Below, piece by piece: positions 23,724 to 34,242 of a DNA stretch of 64,000 nt. Location: positions 248,001 to 312,000 of the forward strand of contig JACKQL020000048.1 of the NCBI GenBank assembly GCA_018296165.2. Reading direction: 5' to 3'. A program made the translations under genes and the position numbers. The notes below the pieces were generated by a model that saw only the letters and a program-made list of their open reading frames with translations, was not told where the DNA came from and made no database searches. Source of the DNA: Termitomyces sp. T153. Taxonomy: Eukaryota > Basidiomycota > Agaricomycetes > Agaricales > Lyophyllaceae. The first letter of the stretch is position 1; each line of letters starts with the position of its first letter.

Positions 23724-24675
23724 TGTCACGACCCACTCCCTAGACCCTGACACCACCCCCAGCCCCCCCCTTCAATGCTCCGCCAAACTCCCCAACCCTC
23801 ACCCACCCTCCACGCCCACTTCGGGCAACTCCGACACTTCTTCGGCAGACCCTGACAGCTCCTTGATCAACTCCAATGCCTTTTCCGCAGCAGTTGATGC
23901 ATCCCCTGAATTCCCCTGGACTCCCAAGGCTTTCCCCTGACCCTGGAACAATCTGCTTTCCAACTGATCCCATCAGAATGTCACTGTGGCCCGTTCCAAG
24001 ATTTCACCTGACAACCGTCGACTCCACGCAGTTCCGTCAAGCTGCCGCCATATCCTCTGCCCTCCGGAGCTGCCCAGTAGTAGGTATATAAGTCGTAGAA
24101 GAACCCCTAGTACTTTAGTCTTGATATTGCATTTACCGGTATCCCATGTCTTGTCTTTTGTCTTGTCCCTGTCTCTATTTTTAGTTTCGAATCTATCTCT
24201 GTTCTCTGTCTCGTCTTGCCTTGTCTCCGCCTTGTCTTGACCATGTATAGTTCCTTTGTCTTCCTAAGTCCCTTTCATCTCCAATGACAGTACGAACTCC
24301 ACGTGTGCGCTATGACCCGAACATTTCTACGACAACCCCGGACCTCACTCCCGCTCGGCCCAGGAACACCTCATGAGTTGGTGATCTCCTGTCAAACCTC
24401 CGGCTCCACCCCCATCAACCGCAAAGCCTCCAATTACCCTGCATTCTAATTGCATGCCCACAAACTTGCTCCGGCACCCGTCTGGGTCCAACAATGAGTA
24501 TACTTGATCTTAGATGCCCCCGAGCCGCTCCAGACTTGCTCGGACCACCCCTAGCTCCCTCTCACAAGTCCCTCCGCATCAATACCAGATGCTTGGTTAT
24601 AAGCGCAGGACATCGCATCTGCCTAGTAAGGACTCGCCAGTGTAGCTGAGCCCCCATTGTCAGCAGAACCTGACA
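23724..24675 (+). repeat. 5' LTR of G1
   Basis: 952 bases, from TGTCACGACCCACTCC to GCAGAACCTGACA. It matches 33692-34241 and, more distantly, 2398-3452, 13565-14602 and 20422-21404. It contains the promoter and self-primer segment annotated separately. Confidence 0.95.
24085..24128 (+). promoter_or_regulatory. LTR promoter: TATA box and self-primer segment
   Basis: TATATAAG at 24085-24092 is followed 32 bases later (start to start) by AGTCTTGATATT at 24117-24128, about where transcription should begin. The 12-mer is the exact reverse complement of the primer binding site at 24677-24688 and is conserved in all four LTRs that retain the region intact. Confidence 0.8.
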
Positions 24676-24676
24676 T

Positions 24677-24688
24677 AATATCAAGACT
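24677..24688 (+). promoter_or_regulatory. Self-complementary primer binding site
   Basis: AATATCAAGACT lies one base inside the 5' LTR boundary, where a primer binding site belongs. It pairs perfectly over 12 bases with 24117-24128 at the presumed transcript start. In Tf1/sushi-type elements the mRNA 5' end folds back and primes minus-strand synthesis instead of a tRNA; the arrangement here is the same. I could not check complementarity to tRNAs. Confidence 0.8.
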
Positions 24689-24707
24689 CCCCCTTACTCC
24701 GTTCTCG

Positions 24708-27185
24708 ATGTCTGCATATAACCCCACGTACAACCCCGCCAGCTACCTAACCAACATCTATGGTCAACCGGTACTGGAAAACCCCTACACCCCGCTCTAC
24801 CCAGGCCCTCCCACGGATCAGTACGTCCCCCGTCACGGGACCCCTGACTCCAACCAGGTGTTCTACGCCCCCTACATCAGCCAGGGAATACCTCTGGGCT
24901 GGCGCCGCCCTCCCACGTTCTCCACCGATGGCAACAACCCCCGCATGTACCCCAGGGGATATTCTGTGGCACCCCCCAACCCTGCCTACCTTCCCCCCAC
25001 CCACTACTATGCATACCCAGTCCCCACCGCAGCCCCGACCCCTCCGGGGCCTATGGACAATTATTCCCCCCCTCATATGCTGTTCCCCGCCCAAGCCCCT
25101 CCTTCTCCCAGGCAGCAAAGGGTCGAAGTCTATGCCCAACAACATGATGAAGTCCTCCGCTTCCTCTGCCTCTCTCCCGCAGAGTTTGCAAGATGCACCT
25201 GCACCCTCCTCACCAACCTAGGCTACCCCAACACCTCTGCGACTCCAGAAGTCTGGGCAGATCGACTCCTCAATTTCCACAAGCGCTATCTGCAAGGAAA
25301 CCTCCCAGAGACTACACAAGGCACCCTGGGCATTGACGATAACTTACAGAACAAACTCCGTGCATTGGTTGAAGAAATCCACACCAGCCCAAACCCCCGC
25401 CCCTTCAAAGACCTTCTAGACCCCGCCCACTCCTTCCATGTGCAACGCAGGGAGCCCATCAGAACACGAAGCAAAGCCCTGCCTTCCGTTCCCCGTCAGC
25501 AGGAAGAACTCAATGCGGCCTCCAGCATCTTGAGGAACCTCAACCCCACAGGGGGATTGTTCGACCAACCAGCTGCCCATACCTTGGCCCTCTCCAGTTG
25601 CCCTCAGGCCAACTCCATCCCCAGCACCTTCCGAACCTGGGACCAGCCCGCTGTCTCTGAACCCCGCCCCCAACGGCCACCCCCACGCGTCGACGACAAC
25701 AACTGGACTCTCTCCTACATCAATGAGCCTGGTAACCCTGCCAACAAGCACACCCCACGCAATGGACCTCCACGAGACTGACCCCCCCACTTCGACCTCT
25801 GCGCCCCTCATGTCAATGCCCCTCCGCCCCGTCCCAATGCCCTGGTCCCCCTGCGACAGCCCACGGGTCCCAGGGTGCCCCGACCACCCTTCCTTACCAA
25901 CCATCCTCGTCCCCCACCCACTCCACTACCTAACCCTCCCGCCAATGCAAATTATTTCGGACCCCCCACCCTCGGGGGACCCCCTCAATGGGCCCCGGGG
26001 CCCGCTCTGGGCAACACGGGTCAACCCCCCAGCGGAGGGCCACCCAACGGTGGACCCCCTGGGGGATGGGGCCCGGCGATGGACAACTTCCCCTCCCAGC
26101 GTGGAAACGGGAACAACTACTATTACTACTACAATGCCGGACCCCTGCCCCAAGCTCAAAATCCACAGGATGATACCCGTGACACACTGGCCCAGGAGGG
26201 TAAGCTCGACATTCAGAAACCCAAAACCTTCACTGGCCATGACCCCCGGAAGTGACGAATCTTTCTAACCCAGTGTCTGACTATGTTCCAAGCTAAGCCA
26301 ATCACCTTCCAACATGAGAGCTCATGAGTGGCCTTTGCCACGTCATATTTACAGGGTATTGCCTTCAATCATTACACCGTGCTACTCTGGTTCGACCCCA
26401 ACAACCCCATGCTCTCCAATTGGCTTGCTTTCACCCAGGAATTCTCAAGTAAGTTTGGCTTCTTTGACACCATAGCGGAGGCAGAGGAAAACCTCTTCAA
26501 CCTCCGAATGCGCAACAACAAACACTTCACGACCTTTATTGTACGGTTTGAATGGGAAGCCTACAAGACCAGCTGGAACTACAATGCTCTCTGATTCGCC
26601 CTCCATCACACCCTGCCCCAATGAATCAAGGACGTCCTTCACCTCGCACCCAAGCAAACCACCTATGACGGGTACAAGGCGCTTGTTACCCAGGTCGACC
26701 AACATTACTGGGAAGATTGCAGCAAAAACACGGCACCCTGGACCCCCTGAAACACCTCCGGTAACACCAACTGGCAGGCCAGAGCAACCAACGGTGTTCA
26801 GTCCTCAATCCCCGCTAACCCTGCCAACCCCGTACCTTGTTTTTCCTCGGGCCGAGGGATTACCAGCACCAACCTACCCCAGGAGCAATGTCCACTGGCC
26901 CAGCTCAATGCCGCCAACCTCCATGAAACCCTGGAACCCTTGGACACCAACCCCAATGACCACAACGACATTCCGGACCCTGCCAACAACCAGGAAGCCT
27001 TATGCGCAAACAGGATCTGGGATAGCCCGTGGATCGATGTGCTGGAGGAAATGCAGGAGAAACGATGGAAGGAGGGTGAGTGCATCCTATGTGGTGAGCA
27101 GGGACACTTTATTCACAGTTGTCCTAAATGACAGGTGATGGGACGTGCCGTGTGGACAATCGACGGAGAAGACTGTAACTACTAG
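24708..27185 (+). pseudogene. G1 gag with in-frame TGA stops
   Basis: Structural polyprotein of the virus-like particle. ATG 24708 opens a frame that runs without frameshift to TAG 27183-27185. It is interrupted by TGA at 25779, 26253, 26325, 26592, 26622, about 26749 and 27129. The first 350 residues are rich in Pro, Tyr and Asn. The capsid-like gag domain lies at about 26260-26720 (AEAEENLFNL, WNYNAL). A CX2CX4HX4C zinc knuckle (CILCGEQGHFIHSC) at about 27084-27127 closes the protein. Several TGA codons correspond to CAA or AGG in G3, as expected if the ancestor had CGA. Others correspond to TGG. Not translatable as one protein. Confidence 0.9.
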
Positions 27186-28399
27186 TTTACGGAAAACGAG
27201 TCAGTGGTTTAGGTCTTGAAGATGCACTAGACCACGGACCAGACCCTGATGTCTTCTCCACCCCGGCCACACTCCTCCATGCAACAATACTTGCCCCGGA
27301 CAACCCCCCAGTACATCTCCCTTCCCACTCATCCACCAACCTCCTCCTCTGCACCACTCTCCCCTTCACCACCAACCCCATCCCCACACTAGTTGACAGC
27401 AGTGCCACTGACAACTTCATTGATGAATCCCTGGCAGCACTTGCTCCCCACCCCCTCTGATGCCTCCCCACCCCGATCCCCCTCAAACTTTTTGATGGAG
27501 ACCCCACCCCAGCAGGAGACATCACACACTGCCTGGAAACGACCATGACCTTTGCCAATGGATGACAGCAAGAACTCTGACTACTTATCACCAAATTACA
27601 CCCCTCTGCCCCCGTCGTCTTAGGATTCTCATGGCTCCGTTCCACTAACCCCTGTGTTGACTGGCCCAGCCTCACCCTCCGCCTCGACCAGGACAACCCC
27701 ACTGACTCCAGGCTGGTACCTTTCAATGTCTCACCCTCCTCCAAGAACTCCGAGGCCACAATTGACCACCCCCAGACTCCTCCGCAGCTCCGCTCTAGAT
27801 CTGCACGGTCATTCATTATCAATGTCTGACTCGACAACCCTTCCAAGGTATTCCCTGCCCTTGTCGACAGCAGCGCCTCTGGCACCTTTGTCAGTAACCA
27901 GCTTGGCCTCTGGCACAACGACCTCGACAGACCCCTTGAGCTCCAACTCTTTGACAGAAGCCCCACCACGACAAGGATCATGCAATACCACGACAACACC
28001 CTCACCCTCAACAATGACCTGCAGTTTCAGGCCTGGCTCCTTATCACCCAATTACCTCCACTGACTCCAATCATGCTTGGGCTCCCATGGCTACAAGATG
28101 TCAACCCCAACATCGACTGGAAGGACCTCACCATGCAATTCCCCAGCCCCAAAGCGAGTTTAGCGGCCGCCATCCGCCTCCACCTCCAGTCTATCCCAGA
28201 CTCTGACGTCTCCCATCCCGGTGCTAGCACCTCCAGAGTGACCCAGAATCCCTCAACCTCCGATGACAACCCCGACAACGAAGGAGACGCCACTCTGCCT
28301 CGGTCCCCTCAATCACATTACAACAGCTGCCTCCCAACATACCCCAAAATTGATACAAAGGGCCGCGGTACCCCGACCAGCAACATTCAAGGTCCCTGA
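27179..28399 (+). pseudogene. G1 pol N-terminal part: two tandem retropepsin lobes
   Basis: The frame one base behind gag opens at 27179 and overlaps the gag stop. Lobe A has LVDSSATDNFIDESL (Asp codon 27395-27397) and, 73 codons on, VVLGFSWLRSTNPCVDW (27614). Lobe B repeats this with LVDSSASGTFVSNQL (Asp codon 27866-27868) and IMLGLPWLQDVNPNIDW (28070), 68 codons later. The two lobes also share LKLFDG/LQLFDR and LLITKL/LLITQL blocks. Retropepsins use Asp-Ser/Thr-Gly; both lobes have Ser in place of Gly (AGT/AGC). TGA stops at 27458, 27563, 27578, 27827 and 28397 interrupt the frame. Known retropepsins act as homodimers, so a tandem pair suggests a single-chain bilobal protease. Confidence 0.8.
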
Positions 28400-30093
28400 C
28401 CAACTCCGCCACCACTCCGGACTCATCCACTACCACTCTGACGTCCAACTCCATCGACCTCGGAAGCCTCAACATTAAAATTGTCGGTGCTGTTCCCTTT
28501 GCACGCCTTTTACAAGATGGCACCCCCGCCTTTCAGCTACAAATCACGCCAGCCCTACCCAAGGAGCACCTCCACACAGGGACCACCGTGCTGGAGAGCA
28601 AGACAGAGGAACAGATCCTATCTGAAGTAGTTCCCCCGGAGTATCATGAGTTCACTGACATGTTCTCTGAAGGGAGTGCCAAAGAACTTCCCCCACACCG
28701 CTCCTACGACCACAAGATCGACCTCGAGGAAGGTACCTCACCCCCATTTGGCAAGATCTACAACATGTCCAAGGTTGAGCTCCGAGCCTTGAAGGAATAC
28801 CTTGATGACATGCTCGGCAAGGGCTTCATATGCCTGTTGATCTCTGCTGCCGGCGCTCTGGTCCTGTTTGCCAAGAAGAAGGATGGGTCCCTCCGACTCT
28901 GTGTGGATTATTGGGGGCTCAACAAAGTCACCAAAAAGAACCGGTATCCTCTCCCCTTGATCGGAGACCTCATTGATCATCTCTGCAGTGCCAAGATTTA
29001 CACAAAGATAGACCTCTGCTCTGGCTACAACAACGTTCAGATCGCTCCGGGACATGAATGGAAGACCGCCTTTCGCACCCGCTATGGCCTCTTTGAGTAC
29101 CTTGTAATGCCCTTCAGAATGACTAACTCCCCCGCCACTTTTCAGTACTTCATGAACAACATCTTCCACAACATGAATGACGTTTTCGTTATTGTATACC
29201 TGGACGACATCCTGATCTACTTGAATTTGCTGAGGGAACATCCGGAGCACGTCTGCCGCGTTTTAGAATGACTCCGAGAGTACCACCTTCACACCAAACC
29301 TGAGAAATGCTCCTTTCACATGACAGAGGTCGAATATCTCGGAGTCGTTGTCACCCCTGACAGCATGCGCATGGACCCCACCAAGGTCGACACAGTACTC
29401 AACTGGCCCCCGCTGCGGAACGTCAAGGAAGTACAGTCATTCCTGGGGTTTGCTAACTTTTATTGCTGTTTCATCAACAACTACTCTGGGATCACCAAAC
29501 CCCTCAACCGACTCATGCGGAAGGACACCCCTTGGGATTGGGACAGCAAGTGCCAGAGCGTATTCCTCCTCCTGAAGAGGGCCTTCACCTCCGCTCCGGT
29601 CCTCCGCCATTTTGACCCCTCCCTGCTGATCGTGCTTGAGTGCGATGCCTCCAACTATGCTATCACTGGAATACTCTCCCAGTCGGACTTGGGGGGCAAA
29701 GATCTCTGTCCCGTCGCCTTCTACACCCGATCGATGATCCCAGTGGAACTCAACTACAACATCTATAACAAAGAACTCCTCGCAATCGTCAAAGCCTTCC
29801 GTCAGTGGCGGGCCTACCTCGAGGGGTCCCCGCACTGCATCCAAGTATACTCCGACCACAACAACCTGCAATACTTCATGACCACAAAACAGCTCAGCCG
29901 CCGCCAAGCCCAATGGTCCAAAACCCTCTCGGAGTACAACTTCACCATCCACTACTGCCCCGGGCAACTCGGTGCAAAGCCCGATGCCCTCACTCAAAGA
30001 TCTGACATGTACCCAAAAAAGTCATTCGAAGCCAAATGGAATGCATTCAACCATCGAGTGGTAATCCCCCCAAACATCTACATGCTGTGCTGA
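28400..30093 (+). pseudogene. G1 reverse transcriptase and RNase H
   Basis: Frame +1 relative to the protease frame; the switch is near 28380-28400. Linker SLNIKIVGAVPFARLL leads to YHEFTDMFSEGSAKELPPHR, then the RT fingers and palm: DLCSGYNNVQI, LVMPFRMTNSPATFQ and the YLDD active site at 29197-29208. A single TGA at 29269 replaces a residue that is usually Arg (VLE-LREYHLHTKPEKC). The thumb EYLGVVVTPDSMRMDP, the FANFYCCFI segment and the RNase H domain follow (LLIVLECDASNYAITGILSQ, ELNYNIYNKELLAIV, QVYSDHNNLQYF). The frame runs to 30093. A one-base shift at a C run near 30064-30070 moves the reading into the integrase frame. Confidence 0.93.
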
Positions 30094-31565
30094 TTTTAAA
30101 TGAAGAAGGAATCCTCCAACAAATCAGAAATTTGCCCCCAGACTCCTTCTTCACCCAGCACGACCCCCGCAACAACCCTGAAGAGTTGAGTGCCGGGAAC
30201 CCCTTTTTGCTGTCTCCAGACCACCGCCTCCTGCTCCAGAGTGGACAAATTTATGCCCCGGACCACAAGTCCATCCGCCTCAACATACTCCAGCAGCACC
30301 ATGACCATAAGCTCCAAGGGCACCCAGGAATTCGTAAGACCCTTCAACTCATCTCCCAGACTTACTTCTGGCCAGGAATGAAAAAGGATGCCATGCAATA
30401 CGTAAGGGCCTGCGAACCCTGCCTCTGGGCCAAGGTACCCCATCACTGCCTCCACGGATTGTTGAAACCCCTCCTCATCGGCCGCCGCCCCTGGTCCTCC
30501 CTATTGATGGATCATATCGTCAAACTCCCCGATTCCAAAGGTTTTACTGCGATCCTTGTTGTCGTTTGCTGCCTCACCAAGCAAGCCCTCTTCATCCCCT
30601 GCCACACCACTGACAATGCTCTGGAGTTCGCCAAACTGTTTCTTGAACATGTATTCTCCAAGCACAGACTCCCAGATGACATCATCTCTGACTGCAGACC
30701 CCTGTTTATATCCCACTTTTGGCAGTCACTATGCAGGGCGCTCAAGATCAAAACCAACCTCTCCACTGCCTATCACCCAGAGACTGACAGACAAACAGAA
30801 TGAGTGAACCAGATGCTGGAGCAGTATCTCCGCCTATACATTAACTATTTACAGAACAACTGGCATGCAGAACTCCCCCTTGCTGAATTCACCTACAACA
30901 ACACGCCCCACTCCGCCACCAGAGTCTCCCCCTTCTATGCCAACAAAGGCTATAACCCCTGACTCACCCTGTCCCTGAAGGACATCCCCTCCCATGCCAC
31001 CCACAAAGTTGCTGAGGACCTCCGATCCCTTCACCAATTTCTCCAGGACAAGATCAACACCGCCAATCAAGCCTACTCCAAACATGCCGACGTCCGATGC
31101 GACTCCACCCCCGACTGGCCTCCCAGCACCTTGGTTTGGCTCGATCAATGCAACCTCAAGACCTGGAGGCCCTCCATCAAACTAGACCACAAGCGCCTCG
31201 GTCCTTTTAAAGTCCTCCAGAAGGTCTCCACACATGCCTATAAACTTGACCTACCTCTGGGCTTGAAAGGCCTCCACCCCATGTTCCACACTCAACTCCT
31301 TGAAAAACATGCCCCAGACCCCTTCCCTGGCCAGCGCCCCAGCCAACCACCCCCCGTCGAGGTCGAGGACAAGTACCACTACAAGGTCGACCAGATCCTT
31401 GACTCCTGCTTGGTCCACAGATAACCCCAGTACTTGGTCCACTGGAAAGGCTATGGACCTGAGGATGACATGTGGGAGCCCCGAAAAAACCTCGACGGAG
31501 CCCCTGACAAACTCCAGAACTTCCATTGACAACACCCCACCAAGCCCCGGGACCTCCGGGACTAG
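30036..31565 (+). pseudogene. G1 integrase with GPF module and chromodomain
   Basis: HHCC zinc motif (LQQHHDHKLQGHPGIRKT...CEPCLWAK, about 30290-30430). The catalytic core has MDHIVKLP (Asp), IISDCRPLF (Asp) and STAYHPETD (Glu). TGA at 30801 replaces the usual Arg after QTE, and TGA at 30960 replaces Arg in GYNP-LTL. The GPF module ([12 protein letters not shown]...YKLDLP) is at about 31189-31260. A chromodomain (YKVDQILD...[17 protein letters not shown]) lies at about 31380-31480, with TAA at 31422 and TGA at 31527 inside or after it. Stop TAG 31563-31565. Chromodomains steer integration toward modified histones, which fits insertion into an older element. Confidence 0.92.
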
Positions 31566-31790
31566 CAAGTGCAGATGGCATCAGTGGGCATAACCCCTGC
31601 CTCTAGATTTATCAGGGATTCAACTCCCACGAGTACTCCCCTATGTGTTTTCACTTACCTTGCCCCCCGCTCATTCTGAAAACTTCTCACACTCAGTAGA
31701 AATGCAGAGTCCAATGTTAATAAGACTACAAATACAGAATATAGGAACAAGGGAGCACGGGGCAACGAGACACTGGAATCCAGAAAGCCC

Positions 31791-33371
31791 CTACTCCCCC
31801 TCCCCCCCTGAGTCTGCCTCCGCGATCCTTCCCACCAGATCCACCTCCAGCTGCGCTACTACCATTGCCAGGACTTTGGGATGCCCCAGGAATGGCTCCG
31901 CCACGTCCACCGCCACCTCCCACCACACTCTGGGGTCTGCCATTGCCCTCCGCCAATGTCCCGCCAGCAGACGCCCCATCTGCATGACCCCCTGCCCCAA
32001 CTCCAGCAGGAGATCCCCAGGCATCCTTGCCAGCCCGTCATGAATGGACCCCAGCACCGCTGATGCTCCATCAAGGAGGATGCAATGCTCCCTAGCCCAG
32101 TCTACAGAATCGAATGTCAGCTCGTAGTAAATGGGAAATGAAGGGAGCACTTACGGATCACTCCCTGCTGCCCCGAGGCTGCCTCATTGGCAAGCCACTC
32201 TTCCCGCTGCCACGCCCTCTCCGCCGTCACTTGGGTCACCTCTGCACTGGGCCCCCGCTGAGTTCCCCACATTCCTGACCCTCTGATTGTTGCCCTGCTG
32301 CTTGCGCCCGCGCCTCCAATGGCCTCATGTGTGCTTGCAACTCTTGAAGCTGCGACAGTTGCTCCATGGTGGTCCCCATGGCGATATCCTTATCCCTACA
32401 TGCCAAGTCCCATTCCTTCCGAGCCTCGTCCAGTTCCCTCCAAAACCTGTCCCTCTCCTCCCCCACCCTACGGACCTCCTCCCTGCATGCGGCCAACAAC
32501 CTCTCCAACTCCTCTGCCCAATGCTGCAGGAAAGCCTTGATGATTGACCACGACCCTCCTGCAGATAGCTCAACCAAGGTCCCAGAAGTCAGGGAATACA
32601 CCGTAGGACCGGGAGGGCCTGCCAACGCTGGCTCCCCCCATGCCCGCTTGCTAGGCCCCACCTCTGGCAAGGGGGATGCCCTCCATTTACCCTTGTTGCG
32701 CATTGCAGGGGCCCCCTCCCTCTGCCCACCCCGCGGGGGCCCAATCTTCATTGGGGGCCACCCCACGCCAACCCCCCCCCTCTACCCCAGAACCCCTCCC
32801 TAAGACCCTACCCCTCTGACCCTCCTCCAACTGCATTGCAACCCACTCACGATCCCACCCCTGTTCTGCTGCAATGCAAGTGGCACGCCAACTCAGAGTG
32901 ACAGAGCACTTCTCGTGCCACAAGCAACATGGGAGACACACTGATGTATCCCGCCGCACCCCTGGCACAGGCTCCTCAAACTCGCACTGCTCACCCTGCC
33001 GGGTACAGGATGCGCACTAAAAACGTGAGTTAGTTCGATAGGGAAGGGACATGCCAATGATGCACCAGGGCCACTGCCTGACACCACTCCAACGTCGGGG
33101 GACCTCTTGCTCACTCTGCGGCCTCTGCAAAGTACTCTGGCATCACGTCCGCCTGCGCGACTCTCAACCCTATAGGGATGGGGCAGACCACCCCGGGGGC
33201 CATACCAGACCTGGAGCGAGAAGCAAGGACCATCTCCCCCGCCGACTGCGCTGGAACCTCCCCCAATGTAGGCCCCAAAGGGCCCGCCACCACCGCCAAC
33301 AACTCTGACAGGGCTCATTCAAGCACTCTGGCCACGATGAGTAAGAGATGGTACTCACGACTACAGTACAT
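31791..33371 (-). pseudogene. Antisense spliced accessory gene of G1 (Zn2Cys6-like)
   Basis: Convergent with pol, lying between integrase and 3' LTR. Read minus: a first exon from about 33371 (ATG) with LAVVAGPLGPTLGEV and a TGA where Arg is plausible. An intron 33114-33017 has GTGAGC donor, CTAAC branch-like sequence and TTTTTAG acceptor. Next comes a Cys cluster CX2CX6C-X15-CX2CX6C at 33016-32906. A frameshift near 32766 leads to a Glu/Arg-rich coiled coil (AEELERLLAACREEVRR...) at about 32530-32350. Another GT-AG intron (about 32158-32099) leads to a last exon (GLARMPGDLLLELG...VAMVVAQ-like) with stop at about 31791. The first splice leaves the better-looking upstream frame off by one base, so decay or a wrong boundary remains. 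The Cys pattern matches a fungal Zn2Cys6 cluster except for a slightly long loop. Function unknown. Confidence 0.6.
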
Positions 33372-33678
33372 TGCCTGCACCCGCCTATGGTCTTGCCAAC
33401 CCTCAGAGTCCTCCAAGGAAGAGGTCAAGGTATGTGCCAATGGGGAGGGGGACGCTGCTGGAGAATACACGGAAGACAACATTGGAAAAGTTTGGGAACT
33501 CCAGAGTACGTCCGATCCTTTTCAATGACTGGGAAAGAACCCCCTGAGCGGCGGCCATGCTTCGACTTCATTTCCCATGCTGCCACCACTACTGCGGTCT
33601 GATCGATATTGCTCGACTTCGATTCCCATGCCCCACCAATCCCCAAACTGTACCCTGCGTCTTGAGGGTCTCAACACT

Positions 33679-33691
33679 AAAGGGGGGGTGA
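33679..33691 (+). promoter_or_regulatory. Polypurine tract of G1
   Basis: AAAGGGGGGGTGA directly before the 3' LTR start at 33692, the position where plus-strand DNA synthesis is primed. Confidence 0.85.
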
Positions 33692-34241
33692 TGTCACGAC
33701 CCACTCCCTAGACCCCGACACTGCCCCCAGCCCCCCCTTCAATGCTCCACCAAACTCCCCAACCCTCGCCCACCCTCCGCGCCCACTTCGGGCAACTCCG
33801 ACACTTCTTCAGCAGACTCCAACGGCTCTTTGATCAACTCTGATGCCTTCTCCGCAGCAGTTGATGCATCCCCTGAATTCCCCTGGACTCCCGAGGCTTT
33901 CCCCGACCCCGGAACGATCTGCTTTCCAACTGATCCCATCAGAATGTCACTGCAGCCCGTTCCAAGATCGCACCTGACAACCATTGACTCCACGCAGTTC
34001 CGTCAAGCCGCCGCCATCTCCTCTGCCCTCCAGAGCTGCCCAGTAGTAGGTATATAAGTCTTAGAAGAACCCCTAGTACTTTAGTCTTGATATTGCATTT
34101 ACCGGTTTCCCATGTCTTGTCTTTTGTCTTGTCCCTGTTTCTATTTTTAGTTTCAAATCTATCTCTGTTCTCTGTCTTGTCTTGCCTTGTCTCCGCCTTG
34201 TCTTGACCGTGTATAGTTCCTTTGTCTTCCTAAGTCCCTTT
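33692..34241 (+). repeat. 3' LTR of G1, truncated
   Basis: Matches 5' LTR positions 23724-24275. It stops abruptly at CTAAGTCCCTTT, after which G2 RT sequence resumes. The last 400 bases of the LTR (equivalent to 24276-24675) are missing. The self-primer segment is retained at about 34083-34094. Confidence 0.93.
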
Positions 34242-34242
34242 G

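Larger units (their letters stand above)
23724..34241 (+). mobile_element. Chromovirus G1 (Tf1/sushi-like Ty3/gypsy element)
   Basis: The best preserved element. Parts in order: 5' LTR 23724-24675, self-priming site 24677-24688, gag 24708-27185 (one frame, stops only TGA until the end), tandem protease lobes 27179-28399, RT-RNase H to 30093, integrase plus chromodomain to 31565. Then an antisense accessory gene 33371-31791, a polypurine tract 33679-33691, and a 3' LTR cut at 34241 (last 400 bases missing). It lies in the pol gene of G2. LTR-to-LTR differences are a few percent, mostly transitions, so it is younger than LTR1, LTR3 and LTR4 but no longer active. Confidence 0.93.

Noticed and set aside
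28738..29250. 170-codon minus-strand open frame
   Set aside because: Antisense to the RT palm including the YLDD site.
29437..29997. 186-codon minus-strand open frame
   Set aside because: Antisense to well-preserved RT and RNase H of G1.
32366..32803. 145-codon plus-strand open frame in G1
   Set aside because: Lies opposite the coiled-coil part of the antisense gene and is Pro/Ser-rich with no domain; the minus frame is the more protein-like one, though neither is proven.
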